This document shows positions 1 to 10,678 of a stretch of DNA of 64,000 nt, piece by piece; position 1 is the stretch's first letter, and the number at the start of each line of letters is the position of its first letter. The stretch covers positions 1,879,501 through 1,943,500 of the forward strand of contig CAMRHE010000353.1 in assembly GCA_947044405.1 (NCBI GenBank), in the 5' to 3' direction. The position numbers and the translations under genes were made by a program. Source of the stretch: Leptodactylus fallax. Taxonomy: Eukaryota > Chordata > Amphibia > Anura > Leptodactylidae. The notes under the pieces are model-generated. The model was not told the origin of the DNA, made no database searches, and worked only from the letters and a program-made list of their open reading frames with translations.

Positions 1-2513
1 GTGAGTATTTTGACCCAACAGCCTTTTCATAGATTTTAGTAACATTGGTATGTGTAAATAAAAAATTACTTTTTTTCTAATAAACTGCCAATTTAGTCCC
101 AATTTTTTTTTAATAGGATTAATAGAAAAAGCTCCCCAAAGTTTGTTACACAATTTCTCCTGAACATGGCAATACCCCATATGTGGTTGTAAACTGCTAT
201 ATGGGTACATGGTGGGCTTGGAAAGGAAAGAGTGCTATTTGGCTTTTGGATGGCAGATTATTCTGGAATAATTTTCAGGTGCCATGTCGCATTTGCAGAG
301 CCCCTAAAGTACCAATACAATGGAAGCTCCCAAAAAGTGACTACACCCCTCAAGGAATTTATCAAGGGGTATTATCATTTTGAGCCCGAGTGCTTCTCGA
401 AAATTAATGTACAAATTGAAAATTGAAATTTTTAAATAAATATGCCATTTTGATGCCCAATATGTTTCGCCCAGTTTGTGTCATCAGAGACACGCACTCC
501 TAAAACTATTAAGTGGGCTATCCTAGGTAGAAAGAATTTGCATATGTGGGTGTAAACTGCTGCTTGGGCACACAGCAGGGCTCAGAAGAGAAGGAGCACT
601 GCGCTCTTTAGCTTTTGGAGTACAGATTTAGAGAGATTTTCTGGACGCCATGTTGTTTTTGCAGAGCCCTGAAGGTGCCAGTAATTTGGAATTCCCCAAG
701 AAGTGACCCCATTGTGTAGGGGTATTTTTAGAGTCTCTACAAATGTGACACGGCGTCTAAAAACCAACATCTAAATCAGCGGTTCAAGACACATAGCGCT
801 CCTTGACATCTGTGCCCTCCTGTGTGCCCAAATGGCAGTTTATGCCCACATGTATGACACTGCTGTACCCAGGATAACATACTTAATGTCATATGTGGGT
901 ATAAACTGCTGTTTGGGCACAGCTGGGCACAGAAGGTAAGGAGCGCTATTTTGGTTTTTGGAGCACAGTTTGGTTTTTGGACGTCATGCCACTTTTGCAG
1001 AGCCCCTGAATTGGCAAGTAAAGTAGAACCCACAGACACATACGCAGCTGATAATTGCAATTTTTCCATAGATACGCCATTTCAGTGCCCGATATGTTGT
1101 ACCCAGCTTATTATGTCAGTAGAGACACACACTCCAAAAACTGTTAAGTGGGTATCCCGGGCACAACAGCTTTTAGAGTATTAATCTCTGATACAAGCTG
1201 GACACAACATATTACACACTGAAATGACGTATTCCTGGAAAAATTTTCATTTTCTCCTATCACCATCAGCTGCGTATTCATTTCTGGAAAGTTAATTAAT
1301 GCAACACTTGGGAGTTAAAAATGCTCACTGTACCCCTGAATAAATTCCTTCAGGGGTGTAGTTTCCAAAATGGGGTCACATGTCAGGGGATTCCACTTTA
1401 CTGGTGTTTCAGCAACTCTGCAAAAGTGTCATGGCGTCCAAAAACCAAACAGTCTAAATCTGTGCTCCAAAAACCAAAATAGCGCTCCTTCCCTTCTGTG
1501 CCCAAACAGCAGTTTATACCCACATATGACATTAAGTACGTTATTCTGGGTACAACAGTGTCATTCATGTGGGCATAAACTGCAGTTTGGACACACAGCA
1601 GGGCGCAGATGTGATTGAGCGCTATGTGACTTTTGAAGTGTATATTTAGATGTTTAGTATCTGGACACCATGTCATGTTTGCAGAGCCTCTAAAGTACCA
1701 GTAAAGTGGAATCCCTTATGGAATGACCAAATTTTGAAAACTGCACCCCTCAAAGAATTTATCAAGGGGTGTGGTGCGCTTTAGTATCCCAGACGTGAAT
1801 ACACAGCGGATGGTGAAGAGTGAATATGTAAGCTGTGCGGAGTACATTGGGAACACCAAATTCCCTACTATATCCCCAGTATCTCCTATGATTGGGGGGG
1901 GGCTCTCTGGGGGTCACTTCTGGTTTATTTTTCCTTGTAAGCTATAAATTTGGGGTGTCCCCTGATATAAGCTCGCACAGCTTATACGTTCCCTTCCTGC
2001 CGCAGCCAGTTTTGTTTTAATGATTTGGCATTTTTTTTTTTTTTTTTCTGGTGATGTAGCCAAATGAGGGCTTGTTGTTTGCGGTATGAGATGCATTTTG
2101 TAATGACACCATTTTTGGGTACCTATAACTTATAGAATGAATTTAAACTTTTTCTTGGTGGATTAAAAAAAAAACCCCATCAATTCTGGTAATGCTTTTT
2201 GCCTTTTAATTTTTTTTTCCACGCAGCGTACAACATAAGTAACATGTTACCTTTATTCTGCGGTTTTGTACGGTTACGGCGATACCTCATTTATATTGTT
2301 TTTTTATGCGTTACTAGTTTTGCAGAACAAAAACCCATTTTGGGAAAGAAATCAATTATTCTTGCATCGCCATGTTCTGAGATATTTTTTTTTTGATTGA
2401 GGACTTATTTTTTGTGGGACGATCTGTGCTTTTTAGTGGTACTGTTTTGGGGTACATATGACTTTTTGATCACTTTTTATAGCATTTTTTTTAAGGTGAG
2501 ATGGCGAAAAATC
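1..2513 (-). repeat. Large TTAA-type repeat, internal part, reverse orientation
   Basis: This is the reverse-orientation relative of the element at 12258-17440. Positions about 1-1800 consist of the same degenerate ~390-bp units, recognisable by the 'cccctcaaggaatttatcaaggggt' type core at about 345, 1335 (inverted) and 1745. Positions 1800-2513 match the 13040-13800 part of the other copy, including the segments around 'taacatgttacctttattctgc' and 'gggtacatatgactttttgatcac'. The copy extends off the left edge and breaks at about 2513, where homology to the other copy (near its position 13040) stops. The short open frames here are not thought to be genes. Confidence 0.7.
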
Positions 2514-2929
2514 ATCCCCCTTACATCCAACAGCAGCACAATATGGGGTATCTCTGCCCCCAGAGACAGGCGGAATTTTTAATTTACATAATTAATTAAG
2601 TGATACTCCCCTATCAGAGGCCAAGGAGACCCCTCACTGTGTTTTTTTCTGTCCTGTGTGTTGGACAGGTGGAGGGAGGTTCTTTGTTCTCCCATTTTTT
2701 CCTAAGGATTTGGGGGTTAACTACATTTTTGTAAGTTTTTTCTCCTCTTTCAGCTGTTGATCTTTTTCCTTGGGAGCTTTTACTCCTGAGGCTTCCTTGT
2801 TTCTCCCTGCTGAACTCTCTGTCTGTGGCCATTCTGGGCTGGGTGTGCCTGCCCTTGTCTGATCTCAGGTGAGATGTTGTTGACTGGGCAGGCTGTGCGT
2901 TCAGTATGTGTCAGTTTCTGAACTTGGAG
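2514..2929. other. No recognised feature
   Basis: AT-rich sequence with no convincing coding region. A TA-rich stretch lies near 2580-2600. The end of this segment supplies the target site ACTTGGAG (2922-2929) of the next element. Confidence 0.4.
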
Positions 2930-3975
2930 CAGTGGTGAACCTAGCCTCTTTGCTGCCTGAGGCCGACTATAGAAAGACTCCCCCCCCCCAAAAAAAAATA
3001 AAATAAATAAAATTGTGTTTACATGCTACTAGCTTCACACGCTGTTATCGTCGCACAATATACACAATACACAAAGTGATAAAACAGTTTTTAAGAATTC
3101 TTCTTCCTGTATTACTTCAGTACAGTTCAGTTACTTCAGATCAACAACACGGCATTAACAATGAAAGTAACTTCACACATGTTCTGCTTGGTGGATGGAC
3201 GAGCCAACGTGGCCCCCATTCTCTTTATTAGGAGCGCTGCAGATAGCTGAGTACTGGACTTCGGGTATCTTTGGCGCTCCCATCAAAGTTGAATGAGAGT
3301 CACGCGGATTCGTCCATCCACCAAGTAGCACACCGGTCAGGCTGAATTCCCACCCAGTGGGGGAAAAAACCTAATTCTCAGGCTCAGTGGGGGACTCAGC
3401 AGACAGACCCCCATCACTCAGGTATTTATCCTCTATCATTTAGGTGAATACAGGGCAGTAACATTTTGTGACTTACAGGTGACGTCTCTGACTAATCCTT
3501 CACATTTCACCTTCTTTTCCCTTTGGACCGCCATAACGACTTCTTCCAGCTGTGACTTGTCTCTGTAAAGTTTACAACACAGACATCTTTGGCTCCTCCC
3601 TTTTCCAGGCATCTGACCCACATTGTCCTCACCTGCACACCCATCCTGCTGCTACCCCAATTATAAAATATATGATATAACCCCCCATAATGAATAATAC
3701 CCCCAAGTGCATCTTTATATTAATAATGTCCATGTGTACCCTGTATAAATAGTGCCCCTTATTAATAATGCCGCAGGTGTTAGCTAATTAAAAGGTTTTC
3801 CAGGTCATTAATAAACTAATCAGTGGGGTTCAAAAACCCAGGACCCCTACTGTTTGAATGAACCGTGGTACCTGTGTAAGCGCTGTGATCCCTTCTCTGT
3901 ACACATAGTGTTATTCATCTCATAGCGCCGCCTGAGGCGGCCGCCTCACTTCGCCTCATTAGCGGTGCGCCCCTG
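2930..3975. mobile_element. hAT-type non-autonomous element, 1046 bp, with 8-bp TSD
   Basis: Both ends are visible. The left end reads CAGTGGTGAACC; the right end, read inward, is CAGGGGCGCACC. The element is flanked by a perfect 8-bp direct repeat ACTTGGAG at 2922-2929 and 3976-3983. Eight-base duplications with CAG-type termini are the hAT signature. No transposase is present. The interior has a C-run followed by an A-run (2981-2998), and at about 3430-3640 a block shared in opposite orientation with the elements at 52397 and 54249-56416. Confidence 0.88.
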
Positions 3976-4384
3976 ACTTGGAGGCTGTATTACAGGGTTA
4001 AAATAAACTTCTATGCATCTCCTGGCCTGGCTGAGCTCTTCAGCAGAGCTTATGCTTGAGGTGTTTGTGCTCAGTTTCAATTGATGACAGCGTCTCAGAC
4101 ACAAATTCTCTACACTGCCTTTCTATTGCAGTTATGGTTCTATTCCAGTCTGCCACAAAGACACACCGCACTTCCTATAGCAGTGGAATTAAAGCGAAGA
4201 GGGAGAGAAAGGTTTTTTAATCCGGGGAATTGATTTTGTCACTTCAGGTTCCGGAACCCTTTTGCAGGTCCTGTTTTCCTGGATCCCTTTTTTCTGTTAC
4301 ACTTCTGTAGTCTTCTCCCAGTAGTGCTGACTAGTGCTCCCAAGCGGCCTGTCTTGGGCTGGTTTAAGTTAAATAAACAGAGAA
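3976..4384. other. No recognised feature
   Basis: No coding or repeat structure recognised. The region continues the flank of the hAT element and runs into a C-homopolymer at 4391-4406. Confidence 0.3.
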
Positions 4385-4473
4385 AATGTCGCCCCCCCCC
4401 CCCCCTAGCTGTCATGGATAGTGCCGCCTGAGGTGGCCACCTCACTTCGCCTCATTAGAGGTGCACCCCTGTG
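4385..4473. repeat. Fragment of the 2930-3975 hAT right end
   Basis: The text 'gccgcctgaggtggccacctcacttcgcctcattagaggtgcacccctg' (spread over 4423-4472) closely parallels the right end of the element at 2930-3975. It follows a C-run. No matching left end was found, so this is a truncated or internally deleted copy. Confidence 0.6.
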
Positions 4474-4479
4474 TATACC

Positions 4480-5252
4480 TATATAGATATATTGGATATT
4501 CATATACTAATAGGGATATTCAGCATAGCGGCTTGCACCATATGCTCTGTGGCTGAATTAGCCGTGGAATCCTTGGCAGAATCGAGCTGAGCTCTCCCCA
4601 TACCCGGCGGATGCCGGCTGTATAATACAGCCAGCACCCACTGCTAATAGCTGCAATCGATGTCGACACCGATTGCAGCTGTTAACACTTTAGATGTCTC
4701 TAAAGTGCGCAGCCGCCATCTTTGACTGATTGCTGCCATCTGGATTGTCATTGGAGGGTGGCGATCAGTTGCCATGACAGCCGGAAGCCTATTGAAGGCT
4801 CCCAGGCTTGTCATTATATCACTTGTATTACACGCTGCCAAGTGAATGGATTTTACTATTCACTGCAATATATTAGCATTGCAGTGGATAGTATGAGTGA
4901 TCAGACCCCCTAGGGTTCAAAGTTCCTAGAGGGTCTGAAAATAAAAGTAAAAGAAAAAATAAAGTTTTAAAAAAACTTTATTAAAAAAAACACAAAAAAA
5001 ATATAAAAAGTTCAAATCACCCCTCTTTCCCTAGATCACATATAAAAATAAACAAACAATAATAAAAAAAAACACTTTAGGTATTCCCGTGTTCCAAAAT
5101 GTCCAATCCATACAGTGAACGGCGTAGCGGGGAAAAAAAATCAAAATAGCCAAATGGCGATTTTTTTCAACACTTTGCCTCCTATAAAAAATGGAATAAA
5201 AAGAGATCAAACCATCAGAACTTCTCCAAAGTTATCAATAAAAACGCCATCT
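4480..5252. repeat. AT-rich hairpin-chain repeat
   Basis: The left half contains consecutive perfect or near-perfect hairpins, for example AGCTGCAATCG (4649-4659) with CGATTGCAGCT (4670-4680). It is followed by A/T-rich runs at 4940-5080. The order 'ggctcccaggc', hairpin around the 'tgcaat' motif, 'cctaggg', A-run, 'ttcaaatca', 'ttaggtatt' is repeated in the interior of the element at 61671-62482, so both belong to one repeat family. No coding function is seen. Confidence 0.55.
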
Positions 5253-5345
5253 TGGGGGGACATGGCTTGGCATGAGCGCGAAAGGCAGCAGACCCTGAGA
5301 GCTCCGACCTGTGCCCCGCAAATATAGGTCTAAAACTACCTTAAA

Positions 5346-6828
5346 ATGGGCAAAACGAGAGGCAAAAAGACCCCAGGGGAGCCCCTTACCTCCCAGTTGC
5401 AGGAGGGGATCATCTCTAACTATTTCCTTCCTCTGCTGGAGCGGGAGGGACCCTCCGAGGCCGAGGTCAGTGAAGGAGCGCCAGCGCCATCTTCTCAACA
5501 GCGCGCGCTTCCTTCCCCTCTGCTGGCGGAGGGAGCAGCAACACCAACCAGGGAGACTTCCTCATCGCATTCTCCCACCAGTGCTAGCAGTGACATGGCA
5601 CCCAGCACTTCTCGGGCAGTACCAGCTCCAGAGGCGAGAGCAGCTCGGGCACCGCTGCTCGCCTCCACCCAACCAGACAACGTTGAAACTAGAGGGGCTA
5701 GATGGGGAGCAGCTTCACCTTCACCCCCTAACAGGCCTCATCGCTACAGACCAGACCCACAGACCCCGACCACCGCACTGTCTGATCTGTCTTCAGGAGA
5801 GGAGGAGGATCCACCTTCCACCTGCAAGAAAAAAAAGTGGGTAGCCGTCAGGCATCTATCGCAAGCCATGTGTCGGCGGAGTCTGTAGTATCTCACCTCC
5901 CCCCTCCGGAGGAAGCGGCCATTATGCTACAGGGACATCCAGAACTACAGGCGTTACTCGCTTTTAGCAGAAGGGACATGGATAATCTAGCCACAGATCT
6001 GAAACGTGCATGGCGTCATGATCTGCAAATAGTTAAAACGGATATCTCAGACCTACAAATCAGAGTGGACAATTTGGAGCAGTTCCGAGCGTCAGTAACG
6101 TCTTCCCTTCAGTCGCTTGAACAGATGTCATCTGCCCATACCACTCATTACCGCAGGCTCAATTCCCATGTAGATGACATAGAGAACCGTAATCACCGCA
6201 ATAATATAAGGATCCGCGGCCTTCCAGAAACCACCCAGACTGCCAACCTAGCAGAGGCACTCACGAGCATATTCAATACCATCTCGGGGCGCCCCCCGAG
6301 ACGCATATAGAAATGGATAGAGCACATCGGGCCCTCCGACCTCGTAGCGCAGACCCAGCGAGACCGAGGGATGTCATATGTAGGATCCACTACTACACCG
6401 TGAAGGAGGATATATTGTCCAAAGACAGAAATCTCAAACACATCGACTTTAGGGGTTCTCCTCTATCCATATTTCCGGATCTCTCCAGACATACTCTACG
6501 ACAGAGAATGGCACTGAAACCTCTACTTGCTGTACTCCAAGAACAGGGGATTCCCTATCGCTGGGGGTTTCCTTTCGCTCTCCAGGTTCGCAGGCAGGAT
6601 AAGCTGATCGTTTTGACATCCCCGGAGGAACTTCAGGATTTTCTCTGTGCACTTGATCTCCCAATGATCTGCCTCCCGGCCTGGGAGCAGATGCTCAGCG
6701 ACTCAGATCACCCAGTTCCTCCTACGATGGTCCAAACCACTACAAGAGATCATGCAACAACTCCTCCAGGGCCCCAAAGACCTAGGCGTAGACGTCGCCT
6801 GGCTACAGAACATGACCAGTCGGCTTGA
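5346..6828 (+). pseudogene. LINE ORF1p, frameshifted
   Basis: L1 ORF1p is an RNA-binding trimeric chaperone. The relic starts at ATG 5346 with a Lys-rich N-terminus and a Ser/Pro-rich low-complexity region (to about 5830). It continues after a frameshift in the frame of 5837-6310, with a heptad-like coiled coil (about 5970-6190, 'RVDNLEQF') ending in the characteristic 'IENRNHRNNIRIRGLPE' block. It then continues in the frame of 6313-6828 with 'RAHRAL.P', 'RPRDVICRIHYY' and 'EQGIPYRWGFPFAL', typical of the L1 ORF1 RRM and C-terminal domains. A frame break at about 5840 and another at about 6308 disrupt it. Family assignment is firm; the L1 versus Tx1 branch is not. Confidence 0.82.
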
Positions 6829-7267
6829 CCTAACTCCTCCCAGGTGAACCTTTCTGCCTGGACTTTATAGTTCGGGGTTAAAATATTGTTGAAATTCAAA
6901 TGCTCTTCTGCCCATTTTTGTTGAATTTGCATTCATGTATAATTTGATATAGAGGGCCACATAGTCTCTGGTTATCTGTCATTTCTTGACCTCTTTATTT
7001 CTACTTCTTGTTTTGCTGCCTTGGGCTCAGCCTTCTTTGTTCCCACATAGCTAAGGTTCTGCAGTGTGGAACCAAATGGAGACGCGTGCTCCTACCCCAT
7101 AATCCCACTGAGGGTATCCTGTTTGCCCTCTTTAACCTTAACTTTCCTCCTGCTCCCCGAGGTCCCTGACCACCAATTTCGGGTTTCACTAACCCATCTC
7201 TAACCGCTACTGATCTCGCCCTCTCCTCTTCCGCTTTCACCCTTCCTCCCCTCCCCCTCCACTACCT
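6829..7267. other. LINE inter-ORF spacer
   Basis: About 440 bp between ORF1 stop and ORF2 start. C/T-rich towards its 3' end (7200-7262). No gene. Confidence 0.6.
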
Positions 7268-9329
7268 ATGGCGGACATTATAATATCCTCCTTCAATGTT
7301 AAGGGATTGAATGTACCTGAGAAGTGCTCTCAAGTTCTGTATGATGCTCATAAGCGTAGGGTCCAGATATTCTGTCTACAAGAAACACATTTTCTTGTTG
7401 ACCATGTGCCCACCATTAAAAACCGCTACTTCCCGTTATGGTCTCATAGTAGTAACACACAGGGTAAAACTAAGGGAGTTGCCACCTTTTTCCACAAAAA
7501 CCTCCCGGTAAAGATTATAGATTCCATGACAGACCAGGATGCTAGATACATTTATCTCATATGCGAAATATATGTACACAGTAGCCAACCTATATGCACC
7601 TAACACTGGCCAGATCCCTTTCCTTGTCTCAGCCCTGAATACCCACCAATCTTTTGCCAAAGGTCATCTCATACTGTGTGGAGACTTCAATCTCCCTTTG
7701 AACCCTTTACTAGATACCTCTGAAGGTAGGTCCAATATCTCCTATAGTACCTTAAACAAGTTCGGGAAGCTCTTGCACTCCATGTTATTGTGCGATGCCT
7801 GGCGGGTCCTTCATTCGACCGATAGAGACTTCTCCTATTACTCCTATGCTCATAACACATATAGTAGAATTGACTATATCCTTACATCACACGCTATCTT
7901 GCCACAAGTGACCGAGGCCGGGATTGGTACAGCATTCCTCTCTGATCACTCTCCAATCACATGCACTATACGTATGTTCCCTCCGGGACCTCACCCACAC
8001 TCCTGGAACTGAATGAGTCGCTCTTGCTTGATGCTCCATGTATGGCTGACCTCAAACTTACTATTTCTAATTTTGTGACAGACCATGCCAATGACTCCAC
8101 CTTACCACCGGTTCAATGGGAAGCCTTAAAATGTGTGCTTCGTGGAGTGCTGATGAAACATGGGGCTAGAATTAAGAAGGACTTGGGGCTTAAGTTCCAG
8201 TCGCTCCTTCGAGACTTAGCTGCCCTTGAGGCACAACATAAACTATCCCTACAGCAATCTACCCTGGCTGCGCTGACGGCTACGCGTCAGGAGATCAGGT
8301 CCTTGATGGAGTACAAGCAACAGCGACTTCGCCAATTGGGCAGACGCTCGTTTTATGAGTGGGGTAACAAGGCGGGTCGTCTACTGGCCCGCACTGTGAG
8401 AGAGCGTCAGGCCACCTCTCATGTAATGGCCATTAAGAACCCATCGGGAGTCACAACTCACTTAACTGCAGATATTGCTACGGCATTCCGAGGATATTAT
8501 GAGTCCCTTTATAACCTTCCTCAGCCACACACCACCAATCGGATGCCTGACCCCCCTTTACACTTCCTCAATATATTGCGAAAACAGCCCTACCTTCTCT
8601 TAAACCTGAAGAGTCCAACCTACTGGAGTCACCTTTTTCCGCCCAGGAACTAGAGCTGGGAATTTCGGACTTACCCACGGGTAAAAGCCCGGGACCGGAC
8701 GGGTTCACAGCTCGGTTCTATAAGATTTTACAGCCTGATCTTGCACCCCTTCTACTGAGATCCTTTAACTCTATCTCGCCTGACACACACTTTCCCCCCT
8801 CCTTTTTACACGCACATATTACGGTTATACCCAAGGAGGGTAAGGACCACCTGCTCTGCCCTAGTTATAGACCGATATCCCTGATCAATACTGACGCCAA
8901 ACTCTATGCCAAACTGATAGCTAATAGACTGAGTCAGTATATGGAAAAATTAGTACATTATGATCAAGTTGGCTTTATCCCACATAGAGAGGCGCGGGAC
9001 AACACGTTGAAGGCCTTCTCGGCGATCCATCATGCGAAGAGCTCACAAATCCCTATGATGCTTCTCTCTTTGGATGCGGAGAAGGCCTTTGACAGGGTTG
9101 ATTGGGGCTTCTTGGAAGCTACTCTCTCGCAGATATTTATTTATTTATTTATTTATTGCAGATAGGACTGGGGCCCAGGATGCTTACCCGTATACGCTCC
9201 CTTTATAACTCTCCGCGGGCACAGGTACGAGTTAACGGCGCACTTTCTTCACCTCTTACTATACGCAATGGCACCCGCCAAGGTTGTCCTCTCTCACCTA
9301 TGCTCTATGCCTTGGTGATGGAACATCTA
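7268..9329 (+). pseudogene. LINE ORF2, part 1: APE endonuclease and N-terminal RT
   Basis: The endonuclease begins at ATG 7268 with 'SFNVKGLN' and 'FCLQETHF', followed in a second frame by 'LCGDFNLPL' (about 7677), 'SRIDYIL' and 'LSDHSPI' (about 7942). These are the conserved metal and substrate residues of AP-endonuclease-like LINE enzymes. The RT part shows 'SPGPDGF' (about 8688), 'PSYRPISLIN' (about 8861), 'DQVGFI', 'LSLDAEKAFDRVDW' with the first catalytic Asp (about 9068) and 'NGTRQGCPLSP' (about 9269). Frame changes occur near 7600, 7980 and 8650, and a 29-bp microsatellite insertion lies at 9136. The frame is cut at 9329 by a Tc1 insertion. Confidence 0.88.
9129..9164. repeat. (TTTA)n micro-insertion with 7-bp duplication in LINE ORF2
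   Basis: A 22-bp (TTTA)n tract at 9136-9157 is flanked by GCAGATA at 9129-9135 and 9158-9164. Removing 29 bp restores the LINE reading frame (Ser-Gln-Ile-Gly). The structure is that of a retroposon insertion consisting only of its simple-sequence tail plus a target duplication. Confidence 0.75.
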
Positions 9330-9648
9330 CACTGTGTTCCAAATTATTGTGCAAATAATATTTTCTCATATTTTCCAACATTACCTATATGAATTGCAGT
9401 CATTGTAATTTTCCAGTCATCAACTATTCAAGTATAATTGAAAGGTTTTTGAACAAACTGCCTATGATAACAGTATATTTAAAAAAAAAAAAAAAACCAC
9501 TCAAAATGCATGTTTTAAATTATTATGCACAGCAGAATTTGCAACCTTTTCATTTTTATTAAGAACAAAAAAATGGTCATTGTGAAATTATAAGCATTAG
9601 CAGGTTATTACAAACAGTTTTCAAGCCAAAACTTTATTCGAGGTGATG

Positions 9649-10662
9649 TTACATTTGCACATAGGACCCCTTGTTCGAAAGAAGCTTCTGAACTCTCTCG
9701 TCCATTGAATTTGTCAGTTTTTGGATGGTTTCTGCTTCAATTGTTTTGAATGAGGACAGAATACCCTCCCAGAGCTGTTGCTTAGATGTGAACTGCCTCC
9801 CGCAATCATAGACACTCCTTTTGATGATGCTCCAGAGGTTCTCAATGGGGTTGAGGTCAGGGGAGCATGGGGACCACACCGTAAGTTTGTCCCCTTTTAT
9901 GCCCATAGCAGCCAGAGATGCAGATGTGTTATTTGCAGCATGAGACGGTGCATTATCATGCATGAAAATGATCTTTCTGCGGAATGCATGGTTCTTCTTC
10001 TTGAACCATGGCAGGAAGTGCTGTTTGAGAAACTCCACATACATTATGGAGTTCATCTTTACCCCTTCAGGGATCCTAAAGGGGCCGACAATCTCTCTCC
10101 CCATGATTCCAGCCCAAAACATTACCCCATCTCCTCCTTGTTGGCGCCGTAGCCGCGTTTGCATGGGGTGTCCATCAACAAGCCATCCTCCACTCCATCC
10201 ATCTGGACCATCGAGCGTTGCACGGCACTCATCGGTGAACAAAACAGTTTTGAAGTCAGTCTTCATGTATTGTTTGGCCCACTGGAGCCGTTTCTGCTTG
10301 TGTGCAGTGGATAGAGGAGGTCGACAGGATGTCTTACGCACAGCTGCAAACCTCTGAAGGACCCTGCATCTTGTTGTTCGGGGGACGTTGGAGGCACCAG
10401 CAGCTTCAAAAACTTGTCTGCTGCTATGACAAGGCAGTTTTGAAGCTGCTCTTTTAACCTGACATAATTGCCTGTTGGAAAGAGACCTCAATTTTCCCTT
10501 ATCAGCACGCACATGTGTGTGCTGTGAATCAACTACATACTTCTTGATTGTGCGATGATCACGATGAAGTGTCTTGGCAATGTTGATTGTAGTCATGCCT
10601 TGACCTAAACACTCCACAATTTGTTGCTTCTCAGCAGCCGACACATCCTTTTTCTTTCCCAT
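9649..10662 (-). CDS. Tc1-type transposase, 337 aa, DD37E spacing
   Basis: This DDE transposase would cut and paste elements with TIRs like those at 9330 and 17645. I start it at ATG 10662 (MGKKKDVSAAEK), because the upstream extension of the frame to 10821 is sequence of the nested Tc1. A helix-turn-helix region fills roughly residues 5-110. Catalytic residues are visible: Asp in 'VLFTDECRA', Asp in 'FMHDNAPSH' and Glu in '[13 protein letters not shown]', with 37 residues between the last two. The frame is uninterrupted to the stop at 9649. DD37E spacing is that of the TRT group (inference). Another Tc1 inserted 16 bp upstream of the start separates the ORF from its promoter-bearing TIR, so expression in place is doubtful. 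Confidence 0.88.
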   Translation of the reverse strand: MGKKKDVSAAEKQQIVECLGQGMTTINIAKTLHRDHRTIKKYVVDSQHTHVRADKGKLRSLSNRQLCQVKRAASKLPCHSSRQVFEAAGASNVPRTTRCRVLQRFAAVRKTSCRPPLSTAHKQKRLQWAKQYMKTDFKTVLFTDECRATLDGPDGWSGGWLVDGHPMQTRLRRQQGGDGVMFWAGIMGREIVGPFRIPEGVKMNSIMYVEFLKQHFLPWFKKKNHAFRRKIIFMHDNAPSHAANNTSASLAAMGIKGDKLTVWSPCSPDLNPIENLWSIIKRSVYDCGRQFTSKQQLWEGILSSFKTIEAETIQKLTNSMDERVQKLLSNKGSYVQM

Positions 10663-10678
10663 TTTGGCTGAAAATTTA

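Noticed and set aside
5311..5844. 177-codon open frame overlapping LINE ORF1
   Set aside because: It overlaps the LINE ORF1 frame, has no family signature and is an Arg/Pro-rich shadow frame.
9778..10357. Plus-strand frames of 124 and 131 codons
   Set aside because: Antisense shadows of the transposase on the minus strand.
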